A stretch of DNA of 5,177 bases from positions 1 to 5,177 of the forward strand of contig JAISRD010000069.1 in assembly GCA_031273835.1 (NCBI GenBank), in the 5' to 3' direction. This DNA comes from Treponema sp. Its GTDB lineage: Bacteria; Spirochaetota; Spirochaetia; Treponematales; Breznakiellaceae. Shown here piece by piece: positions 1 through 5,177 of this stretch. Made by a program: the position numbers and the translations under genes. How positions within the stretch are numbered: position 1 is the first letter of the stretch; each line of letters starts with the position of its first letter. The notes beneath the pieces were generated by a model that was not told where the DNA came from, ran no database searches, and was given only the letters and a program-made list of their open reading frames with translations.

Positions 1-329
1 GCGTAAAGAGAAAGTTCCTCAAAGAGATCCAGCCCCGTTAAATTCAAAAAGAGCCCCTCCGCCCCCTCACGGGCCCGGGAAAAGTCGGGGTCCGCCGAAA
101 GGATAAAAAAGGACCGGACATTGCGCTCCTCCAGCAGCCGGTCCGCCGGGGCATGTTTTGACGGGGATTTCGGCATAAGGTTCAGCAGATCCGTGTCGAT
201 CTTCGGAATGAAGAGGCCCGTTAAAACCGAAAGGGCCAGGGCGAGGAAAACCCCTGCGTGCAGGGTGATCCAGATCACGGGGCCCGCCGCCGGGCCGGCC
301 TTCTTAGGGGGAAAAGAGTTCTGTTTCAC
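1..329 (-). CDS. MMPL/RND-type exporter, N-terminal fragment (runs off the window)
   Basis: About 109 codons are visible from a GTG start at 327-329, with the frame still open at base 1. The peptide begins with a basic cytoplasmic tail (PPKKAGPAAGP), then one transmembrane helix VIWITLHAGVFLALALSVL (18-36), then IPKIDTDLLNLMPKSP (41-56), the short motif at which MMPL and RND transporters enter their first periplasmic domain. Later residues (LLEERNVRSFFILSADP) fit the start of that domain. In APE-type clusters an MMPL protein follows LolA and is believed to hand the finished lipid from the inner membrane to the carrier. The assignment rests on the N-terminus and gene order; the rest is outside the window. 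The start overlaps the LolA gene by 26 bases and lacks a clear ribosome-binding site; the alternative GTG at 276-278 would start directly at the helix and is less likely. Confidence 0.83.
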   Translation of the reverse strand, partial: MKQNSFPPKKAGPAAGPVIWITLHAGVFLALALSVLTGLFIPKIDTDLLNLMPKSPSKHAPADRLLEERNVRSFFILSADPDFSRAREGAEGLFLNLTGLDLFEELSLY

Positions 330-1002
330 GGGGGCTTAGGACTTTCGGGTAGTGATGGCCGCTCAGCTCGTAGCTTACCGAATCTCCGTTCCCCTCGTTG
401 AGGGTCACGGAGCGCAGGACCGTATCGCCCCGCATGACGATGGAGGCGGCAAAATTCCGCACCGTACTGTCTTTGGGTACGAGGCCCATATGCCAGGAAG
501 GGGTGTCTTCAAAAAAATAAACCTCAAAATTTTCCGTAAGAATTCCGGCGCCGCCTGAAAAAACGGCGCTGATGATTTCGGCGATGCGCAGGAAGGTTTC
601 GTTCCCCGCCGTATCGAGTTTTGTCTTTTTACCACCGGAACTTTGGATAAGATAATCCCTGCCCACCGCCATGGCCGAGGCATAGGGATGGGTGGTTTCC
701 CATAGCATTCCCCGCTCAGCATCAATGACGAAGCGTCCCTTTGAAACGAGGGAACGGCCCTGACGGCGGAGCAGTTTGGTTTGGGTAAAATCACCCCTGA
801 CCAGGGGATGTTCCGACAGGAGGACGCAGACTGCTTCAAAGCGGGAACGGTTCCGCCCGGTAAGGGGGCGGCTGAAAATACCGCCGCTTTGTCCCGAAAG
901 CGCGGCGGCGGAAAGAAAAAAAGCCAGGACCAGAGCGGGAAGTTTGGCGGTCCCCGGCTTCCGCAAGTTGAGTAAGGGAACGCGCCGCGGAGTGTTTTTC
1001 AC
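304..1002 (-). CDS. LolA-like outer-membrane lipoprotein/lipid carrier (APE-cluster paralogue)
   Basis: A 232-residue secreted protein. After a basic n-region (RR, RK, K20) comes a hydrophobic core LPALVLAFFLSAAALS (21-36), with likely signal-peptidase-I cleavage after A34-L35-S36. The mature part carries the LolA pattern: HPLVRGDFTQTKLL (65-78), SKGRFVIDAERGMLWETTHP (87-106) and a C-terminal half rich in short beta strands. LolA proteins ferry lipid cargo across the periplasm; family members in APE-type clusters are paralogues placed next to an MMPL exporter and are thought to carry the cluster's lipid product rather than general lipoproteins (inference). The GTG start overlaps the thioesterase stop as GTGA and has a good ribosome-binding site, GGGAGG, 7 bases upstream. 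Its end overlaps the exporter gene by 26 bases. The n-region is rather long for a signal peptide, but no better start exists downstream. Confidence 0.92.
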   Translation of the reverse strand: MKNTPRRVPLLNLRKPGTAKLPALVLAFFLSAAALSGQSGGIFSRPLTGRNRSRFEAVCVLLSEHPLVRGDFTQTKLLRRQGRSLVSKGRFVIDAERGMLWETTHPYASAMAVGRDYLIQSSGGKKTKLDTAGNETFLRIAEIISAVFSGGAGILTENFEVYFFEDTPSWHMGLVPKDSTVRNFAASIVMRGDTVLRSVTLNEGNGDSVSYELSGHHYPKVLSPRETELFSP

Positions 1003-1457
1003 CGGCCCCCCTCCCGGAGCAGGGCCCGGACCCTGTCCAGCAGGATACGGGGGCTTTCAAAGCAGGACTCCCGCTTTGCCATATCAACGGCCATCTGGGT
1101 ACTCGTCCCCCTGGTGGTAAGTTCCCCGGTGGCGGCGTTGTACAGTTCGTACTTGATCCGCAGACGGTTTTCATATTCGTCCAGCAGGGCACGGGCCCTG
1201 ACCCGCTCGCCGAAGCGGAGGGGCCTTATAAATTTCAAGTCTATGCCGGTAACCGGAAAGGCGAAGCCCGATTCTTTCATGGCCTCGTATCCGTAACCTA
1301 TTTTATTGAGCAGGGCGCAGCGGGCCTTTTCAAAGTACTTCACGTAGTTCCCGTGCCACACCACTTCCATTGAATCCACGTCGTAGAATTCCACGGTGAA
1401 TTCGGTTTCGGCGGTGATACTGTGGGGGTCCGTCAATTCATCAGCCGTTCCGGTCAT
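999..1457 (-). CDS. Acyl-CoA/ACP thioesterase, 4HBT/YbgC family (hotdog fold)
   Basis: A 152-residue single-hotdog thioesterase. The signature lies at residues 23-46, EFYDVDSMEVVWHGNYVKYF and onward, matching the 4-hydroxybenzoyl-CoA thioesterase/YbgC family; D28 is the expected catalytic aspartate, with H35, N37, Y38 and E43 as usual neighbours. Length is close to family norms (about 130-150). It is cytoplasmic with no signal peptide. In APE-type clusters a thioesterase of this kind sits between the acyltransferase and LolA and probably edits or releases acyl chains from carrier protein; the exact substrate is not shown by sequence. The ATG abuts the acyltransferase TAG with no gap, and AGGAGG lies 10 bases upstream (1468-1473), which fixes the start. 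Its TGA overlaps the LolA start as GTGA. Confidence 0.94.
   Translation of the reverse strand: MTGTADELTDPHSITAETEFTVEFYDVDSMEVVWHGNYVKYFEKARCALLNKIGYGYEAMKESGFAFPVTGIDLKFIRPLRFGERVRARALLDEYENRLRIKYELYNAATGELTTRGTSTQMAVDMAKRESCFESPRILLDRVRALLREGGR
1010..1015 (-). promoter_or_regulatory. Shine-Dalgarno GGGAGG for the LolA-like gene
   Basis: GGGAGG on the minus strand, 7 bases before the GTG that overlaps the thioesterase stop. It supports the GTG start over an internal TTG at codon 13, which has no such site. Confidence 0.65.
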
Positions 1458-2483
1458 CTAAACAATGCCTCCTGCCCAGAAATCATAAAAATTATACCAC
1501 TGGTGGGGGTACTGTAAACAGTATTGTTCCAGCAGCGCGGCAAAACGGGCCGCGCAGGATTCCGCTAGCTTTTGCCTGCCGCCCCGGGAAAGGCCGGAAC
1601 CGGGGCCGCCTATGCGGTGGATGTGCATGTCGTAGTCCGCCCTCAGGGAAATATCCCGGCGGCGCAGGCCGAAGACGGCGTATACCGGCGCTTCCAGCAG
1701 CGCCGCCAAAAGAAAAACCCCCTGGGGAAAGGGGGCCGGGGCCCCCAGGAAGGGGATGGAGAAAATTCTATCCCGGAGGCCGGCGGAGGTTCTGTCCCCG
1801 GCGATTACCATAAGCCCCCCGGCGCTTATCTGTTCTCCAAGAAAGATAACCGTTTCGGGGCCTATCTCGTTGGCGTTGATGATCCTCAGCTTTGAGCGGG
1901 GATTGAGGCTTTGTATCATATCGTTAAAAAAGGTGTTGAAGTCCGCCACGGAAGTAACGGGAACCTCCCTGGAAAGGCCGGTACGTTTATAATCCGCCAG
2001 GGCCCGCAGGAGTTCCATGTTTCCGATATGGGAACAGATCAGCGCCGCCCCCCTCCCCTCCTCAAGGCCTCCAGTTAAAAGCGCCGCGTCGTCTTTAAGC
2101 TCGACCCCGTCAAAGGAAACCCTCCCCATCCAACTGTCGGCCTTTTCTATCAGGGTCAGGGCAAAGGCGATAAAATTTTTCAGCACGGAAAGACGCGGGA
2201 CACCGGGCTTGACGCCGGGGGTGGGTTCAACGCCGGGGGTGAGCTTAAGCCCGCGCCTTTGTTCCGCCGCGACCCGGTCCAGAAAACGCCGCGAAGCGGT
2301 ACGGGCTTTTTTGGTAAAGAGAAAATAGGAAAACCCCACTGGAAAGGCGATAAGCTTGAGGATAAAAGAGGGGAACAGCTTGATTAAGACAAAGAACAGC
2401 CTCATCAGAGAAAGGGAGGCCGCCTCTTTTTGTTCCGACCAATGCCCTCCCTTCCCGGCGGCCCCCTTCTTCAGCTTTTCCAT
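1458..2483 (-). CDS. LpxL/HtrB-family (COG4261-like) lysophospholipid/glycolipid acyltransferase
   Basis: A 341-residue LPLAT-superfamily acyltransferase. The opening GHWSEQKEAASLSLMRLFF is typical of the COG4261-type acyltransferases found in polyene clusters and is followed by a hydrophobic membrane-associated segment (~28-57). The catalytic HX4E motif is H152-E157 in SHIGNMELL. Further family blocks are GDRT (229-232), FLGAPAPFPQG (245-255) and the C-terminal HQWYNFYDFW (327-336). It would transfer an acyl chain to a glycolipid at the cytoplasmic face of the inner membrane; in this operon the likely job is lipidation of the polyene product or its sugar anchor (inference). Residues 82-96 hold a small TPGV-type tandem repeat in a variable loop, absent from family cores as I know them. 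The ATG lies one base after the glycosyltransferase stop with no purine-rich ribosome-binding site, suggesting reinitiation. The HW motif near residue 14 argues against a later start. Confidence 0.94.
   Translation of the reverse strand: MEKLKKGAAGKGGHWSEQKEAASLSLMRLFFVLIKLFPSFILKLIAFPVGFSYFLFTKKARTASRRFLDRVAAEQRRGLKLTPGVEPTPGVKPGVPRLSVLKNFIAFALTLIEKADSWMGRVSFDGVELKDDAALLTGGLEEGRGAALICSHIGNMELLRALADYKRTGLSREVPVTSVADFNTFFNDMIQSLNPRSKLRIINANEIGPETVIFLGEQISAGGLMVIAGDRTSAGLRDRIFSIPFLGAPAPFPQGVFLLAALLEAPVYAVFGLRRRDISLRADYDMHIHRIGGPGSGLSRGGRQKLAESCAARFAALLEQYCLQYPHQWYNFYDFWAGGIV
1468..1473 (-). promoter_or_regulatory. Shine-Dalgarno AGGAGG for the thioesterase
   Basis: A perfect AGGAGG on the minus strand, 10 bases before the thioesterase ATG and inside the last codons of the acyltransferase. 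It is the strongest ribosome-binding site in the window and settles this start. Confidence 0.75.
2200..2247. repeat. In-gene 18-bp tandem repeat encoding TPGV units
   Basis: Two consecutive 18-bp units beginning acgccgggggtg (2212-2229 and 2230-2247) are identical over the first 12 bases and are preceded by a degenerate partial copy, acaccgggcttg (2200-2211). They keep the frame of the acyltransferase and encode TPGVEPTPGVKPGVP (residues 82-96), a Pro/Gly-rich loop between the N-terminal membrane segment and the catalytic region. Unit length is a multiple of three, so copy-number change would not break the gene. Origin is unknown: slippage expansion or an inserted small repeat element. Confidence 0.75.
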
Positions 2484-2484
2484 T

Positions 2485-3216
2485 TTAATTTAAGGAGCGG
2501 GCCAGCAGGGCGGGAAAGCGCGGGAGCATGCCGGTAAAGAGCCTGAAAAATACCCAGGAAATGTGGAGATTGTCCTCAAAGAGGCGGAAGTGGGAGACGC
2601 CGTCCCGTGGGTAGCTTACCCTGACGGGAAAAAACGAGAGGGGCACCCCCGCCCAGTAAAGACGTACCAGTACTTCGGGATCAAAGCCCATGCGTTTATC
2701 CAGAAAGGGGCTTTCCATAACTTTCAGGCTGCTCTCTACGGGGTATACCCTGAACCCGCAGAGGGAATCGACGATGGCCCCCGAAAGTGTTACGATACGG
2801 GCCCAGGTATTGGCGATCTTTCTGCCGTTGCGCCTGCTTTTGGGGGCGGTCTCGTCGTATTCCGGGTAGGCGCAGATCGAAGAACCGGGACGGCGGGCGG
2901 CCTCTTCCAGAAAGAAGGGGATCCGCGCCGAATCATGCTGGCCGTCGGCGTCTATCTGTAAGACGTGGCTCAGCCCCAGATCACGGGCCCTTCTCATACC
3001 GGCCAGCACAGCGGCGCCCTTGCCGGAATTCTTTTTAAGGGTAAGCTTTTCCGCCTGGGGAAATTCCGCCAGGGCCTGGTCCAGGCGGCGCTTTGTCTCC
3101 TCATCGCTCCCGTCGTCCACGACGATGACCGGCGCTTTATAAACGGCAAGTTCGGAAATCACCGAGCCTATGGTGCCGCCGTGGTTGTAGAGGGGGATGA
3201 CGAAGCCCTGCTTCAA
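2485..3216 (-). CDS. Family 2 glycosyltransferase (APE-type lipid cluster)
   Basis: A 243-residue GT-A-fold glycosyltransferase of family GT2, related to dolichol-phosphate-mannose-synthase-like enzymes. Visible motifs are the N-terminal strand GFVIPLYNHGGTI, nucleotide-binding DDGS (34-37), NSGKGAA (63-69), the metal-binding DAD in QIDADGQHD (89-91), and acceptor-side blocks CGFRVYP (153-159) and FDPEVLVR (178-185). No transmembrane helix is evident, so it is probably cytoplasmic or peripheral at the inner membrane. In APE clusters this enzyme is thought to add sugar to the lipid that carries the polyene; donor and acceptor are unknown here. The start is TTG, overlapping the ligase stop as TTGA, with no clear ribosome-binding site, so translational coupling is likely. 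The start is well supported because the first GT2 strand begins at residue 4. The stop is one base before the acyltransferase ATG. Confidence 0.94.
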   Translation of the reverse strand: MKQGFVIPLYNHGGTIGSVISELAVYKAPVIVVDDGSDEETKRRLDQALAEFPQAEKLTLKKNSGKGAAVLAGMRRARDLGLSHVLQIDADGQHDSARIPFFLEEAARRPGSSICAYPEYDETAPKSRRNGRKIANTWARIVTLSGAIVDSLCGFRVYPVESSLKVMESPFLDKRMGFDPEVLVRLYWAGVPLSFFPVRVSYPRDGVSHFRLFEDNLHISWVFFRLFTGMLPRFPALLARSLN

Positions 3217-5129
3217 AACGGGCCCCCGGCGGATTCAAGGCACAGCATCCCCGAAGAACAGGACCTGCCGCCGGGCCCGTTGAGGGCGTAACGGAGCGTA
3301 TTCCCGGAGTCCCGGAGGGCCCAGTCAATTTCGACGAGGACCTTCGTGTCGGGAAAAACAGCGCCGCTGAATTTGAGGCGTTTGGCGCCGCTGATAAGCG
3401 AGGGCCCCAGGATGAAGGAAGCGCAGGCGAGGACCAGTTCGATCTGGGCCACGGCGGGGAGCAGTTTGAATTGGGGAAAATGGCCGTCAAAATAGGGGCT
3501 GTCCCCCGGGACGCTCAGTTCAAAGACCGCTCGGGATAGGCCGCCTGAGTTTTGGGAACGTTCAAGCAGGGTTCCCGAAACGCCCCCGGGAAACGCAAGG
3601 ACAGCGGAAGGGACAGCGGCCACGGCTGCCCCGGCATCTGCGGCGCTTATTGCCCCGTCTTCTTCCCCGGAACGGGCGGGCCCCGGCGGGTCCCGAAACA
3701 GGGCGCCGATTTCCCCCTTCTGTAATTTACCCTGGGCATCGCGGGGCAGGGCGTCAAGGTAGCGCCACTTCCTGGGGATCACCTGTGGTTCAAAAAAATC
3801 CCCCAGGTATTCCCTGAAATAACGGTTGATCCGGAATTTTTCCATGCCCTCAAAGCGCTTCCTTCCCTCTTTGTTCAGTACCAGCGCCGCGGCGAGGTAC
3901 TGCCGCTTTCCCTGCAGGGCCGCCGCGGCGGCGTCGGACACCAGGCCCGACCGCAGAAGCCTGCTTTCTATTTCGGGAAGGGATATACGCTTCTCCTCTA
4001 TTTTGACTATCGAATCGGCCCTTCCCTTAAGCAGAAAACGGCCGCCGTCCAGCAGTTCCGCGAGATCCCCGGTGGTAAAGCCCGCGGGATCTTTGATGTA
4101 GGGGGATTTGATCACCAGGCAGCCCTCGCCGTTTTTCCACAGTTCCGCGTTACTAAAGGGGGTCCATTCGGGCCCGTCCCTGGACTGACGCCAGGCAATG
4201 CCGGAGGTTTCCGTACTGCCGTACACCTCCAGGGGCCAGAAGCCGAAGAGCTTTTCCGTTTGGGCGGCGATCTCGAAGGGAAGGACCCCGCCGGAGGTGA
4301 ATATCCAGGGGTCCTTGATGCCGAAGGGGACTTCCCTGTTTTCCACCGACCTTTTCAGCAGGGCGGGAACGGTGATGATCATATAGGAATCGTCCTTGAG
4401 GGTTTCAAAGGTTTCCGGAAATTCGATACGCTCCCGGCGGAAGGGAATGCCCGCCGTAAAGGGAAGCATCATCGAAAAAAGGAGGCCGTAAATGTGGTGG
4501 GGCCCCACGGTGGAACAGAGCTTCCTTTTAAGAAATTCCCCGCCCCATTGGGAAAGTATAAAATCGTTATCCTTTTCAAATTCGGTGAGGCGCTGCACGA
4601 CCTGTTTGGGTTCCCCGGTGGTTCCCGAGGTGTACATGACGATCACCGTTTCATCGGCCCTGATGGGGGGAACCGGGGAACTTGCGGAGTTCCCCCTGTC
4701 CTTCCGGGCTTCCCCCTCTTTCCGGGCCAGCAGTTCGGGGATATAAAAGCTCCTCCTTACCAGGGGGAGGGCGTCCTTCTCGTCGGTGATAAGAACCGCG
4801 TCCCCGGCTATCTCCTCCATGTAAGCGGGGGAAATATTCGCCGTCAGCAGCACCTCCCGCTTACACTGGAGCAGCGCCGTATAGGCAATGAGGAAAAACC
4901 AATAATCGCCGCCATAAAGTATCCAGCGGCGCTCCTTTTCCCTTTCGATAAAGCTCCGCAGCGCCGCGGTTTCCGCAAGAAAATCTCCCCAGGTACGGTA
5001 AAGGCCCCCACCGTAGGACCCGGAATAGCAGAGGACCGTATCCTTTTTCCGGGCCGCTGGGGTAACGCGGGACAGGGGAACGGCCCGGGGAAGCTTTTTC
5101 TTTACCATCCTCCGTACCATATACTCCAC
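3213..5129 (-). CDS. AMP-dependent acyl/aryl ligase fused to a hotdog 3-hydroxyacyl-ACP dehydratase domain (APE-cluster type)
   Basis: This 638-residue protein has two enzymes in one chain. Residues ~15-480 form an ANL-superfamily adenylating domain: P-loop YTSGTTGEPK (166-175), A5 motif YGSTET (303-308), TTGD (352-355), hinge region LLKGRADSIVKIEE (366-379), and the C-terminal catalytic lysine K468 in RDAQGKLQK. It would activate a carboxylic acid as AMP-ester and load it on CoA or an acyl carrier protein; in APE pathways this is an aromatic starter, which is inferred here. An Ala/Gly/Pro-rich linker (~483-530) leads to a hotdog domain (~531-635) with FDGHFP (547-552). H550 and E564 are 14 residues apart, as the catalytic His/Glu are in FabZ, so dehydratase activity is plausible. 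The domain resembles ApeI-type proteins, normally a separate gene. The GTG start has no ribosome-binding site and the frame is open upstream to the window edge, so the real protein may be longer; ATG codons 4 and 8 are alternatives. The stop overlaps the glycosyltransferase start (TTGA). Confidence 0.93.
   Translation of the reverse strand: MEYMVRRMVKKKLPRAVPLSRVTPAARKKDTVLCYSGSYGGGLYRTWGDFLAETAALRSFIEREKERRWILYGGDYWFFLIAYTALLQCKREVLLTANISPAYMEEIAGDAVLITDEKDALPLVRRSFYIPELLARKEGEARKDRGNSASSPVPPIRADETVIVMYTSGTTGEPKQVVQRLTEFEKDNDFILSQWGGEFLKRKLCSTVGPHHIYGLLFSMMLPFTAGIPFRRERIEFPETFETLKDDSYMIITVPALLKRSVENREVPFGIKDPWIFTSGGVLPFEIAAQTEKLFGFWPLEVYGSTETSGIAWRQSRDGPEWTPFSNAELWKNGEGCLVIKSPYIKDPAGFTTGDLAELLDGGRFLLKGRADSIVKIEEKRISLPEIESRLLRSGLVSDAAAAALQGKRQYLAAALVLNKEGRKRFEGMEKFRINRYFREYLGDFFEPQVIPRKWRYLDALPRDAQGKLQKGEIGALFRDPPGPARSGEEDGAISAADAGAAVAAVPSAVLAFPGGVSGTLLERSQNSGGLSRAVFELSVPGDSPYFDGHFPQFKLLPAVAQIELVLACASFILGPSLISGAKRLKFSGAVFPDTKVLVEIDWALRDSGNTLRYALNGPGGRSCSSGMLCLESAGGPF
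4675..4695. repeat. Perfect 8-bp inverted repeat inside the ligase gene
   Basis: ggggaact (4675-4682) and agttcccc (4688-4695) are exact reverse complements around a 5-base loop. The hairpin lies in the segment coding GNSASSPVPP (ligase residues ~146-155), a low-complexity variable loop just before the P-loop. It is mid-gene with no T tract beyond it, so it is not a convincing terminator; it may be chance or a remnant of a small inserted palindrome. Confidence 0.45.
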
Positions 5130-5177
5130 GGCAAAAAAAATTGCAATAAGCCCGTAGAAAATCCCCCCGTTGTAAAG
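5130..5177 (-). other. In-frame hydrophobic peptide upstream of the ligase; possible end of a membrane protein or N-terminal membrane domain of the ligase
   Basis: The 16 codons before the GTG start of the ligase are open in the same frame and read LYNGGIFYGLIAIFFA, continuing into VEYMVRRMVKKK. This looks like a transmembrane helix followed by a basic cytoplasmic stretch. In aryl polyene clusters the ligase gene usually follows a small multi-pass membrane protein of the COG4648 type, and this peptide would fit its C-terminus. No stop codon separates it from the ligase, so it is either the end of that protein fused to the ligase or non-coding upstream sequence that happens to be open. The other two minus-strand frames give less membrane-like peptides here, and one of them stops just inside the ligase gene. 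The true start lies outside the window if this is a fusion. Confidence 0.5.

Noticed and set aside
304..1002. LolA-like protein as a lipoprotein
   Set aside because: The signal region ends SAAALSGQSG with no cysteine, so there is no lipobox.
1721..1749. Inverted repeat cctgggg/ccccagg in the acyltransferase gene
   Set aside because: It encodes the conserved FLGAPAPFPQG block, so codon choice for a required protein motif explains it; there is no T tract and no gene end nearby.
405..3490. Minus-strand frames 405-839, 836-1192, 2245-2442 and 3137-3490
   Set aside because: They overlap the true genes in a shifted frame, and their peptides are rich in Pro, Ser and Arg without family motifs.
121..4746. 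Many plus-strand open frames of 60-132 codons, such as 776-1120, 1572-1895, 2017-2328 and 2563-2961
   Set aside because: They lie opposite well-supported minus-strand genes, have no recognisable domains or consistent ribosome-binding sites, and are expected from GC-rich coding sequence.
1..5177. Promoters, terminators, riboswitches, tRNA or other RNA genes, mobile elements and CRISPR arrays
   Set aside because: Genes abut or overlap throughout, leaving no intergenic space, and no transposase, tRNA-like fold or spaced direct repeats were seen.

Overview
The window is a tightly packed segment of one operon, read entirely on the minus strand. Six genes, including one cut by the low-coordinate edge, cover essentially all of it, with no intergenic gap longer than one base. 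In transcription order (high to low coordinate) they are: (edge) an in-frame hydrophobic peptide, then an AMP-dependent ligase fused to a FabZ/ApeI-like hotdog dehydratase, a family-2 glycosyltransferase, an LpxL/HtrB-type acyltransferase, a 4HBT/YbgC-type thioesterase, a LolA-like periplasmic lipid carrier, and the N-terminus of an MMPL/RND-type exporter that runs off at base 1.

This order is the core of the aryl polyene (APE)/flexirubin/xanthomonadin-type biosynthetic clusters: ligase, dehydratase, GT2 and LPLAT, thioesterase, LolA, MMPL exporter. In the known systems a ligase loads a starter acid onto a carrier protein, ketosynthases, ketoreductase and dehydratase build a conjugated polyene, and glycosyl- and acyltransferases turn it into a lipid. 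A LolA/MMPL pair is thought to move that lipid to the outer membrane. The carrier proteins, ketosynthases, ketoreductase and any starter-making enzyme are not in the window and are expected just outside it. The product here is therefore inferred from gene content.

Two architectural points stand out. The ligase and dehydratase are one polypeptide, with a retained His/Glu pair 14 residues apart, as in FabZ. The ligase frame also stays open to the high-coordinate edge and encodes a transmembrane helix followed by a basic stretch, so the ligase may itself be joined to the membrane protein (COG4648 type) that usually precedes it. Conversely, GT2 and acyltransferase are separate genes, whereas I recall them fused in the E. 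coli APE cluster.

The organism is a Gram-negative (diderm) bacterium with GC-rich DNA, shown by LolA and the outer-membrane logic of the cluster. GTG and TTG starts are frequent. The phylum cannot be fixed from sequence alone; a spirochaete (Treponema-like) origin is a weak guess from the overall style of the sequence. No RNA genes, mobile elements, CRISPR arrays, promoters or terminators were found.
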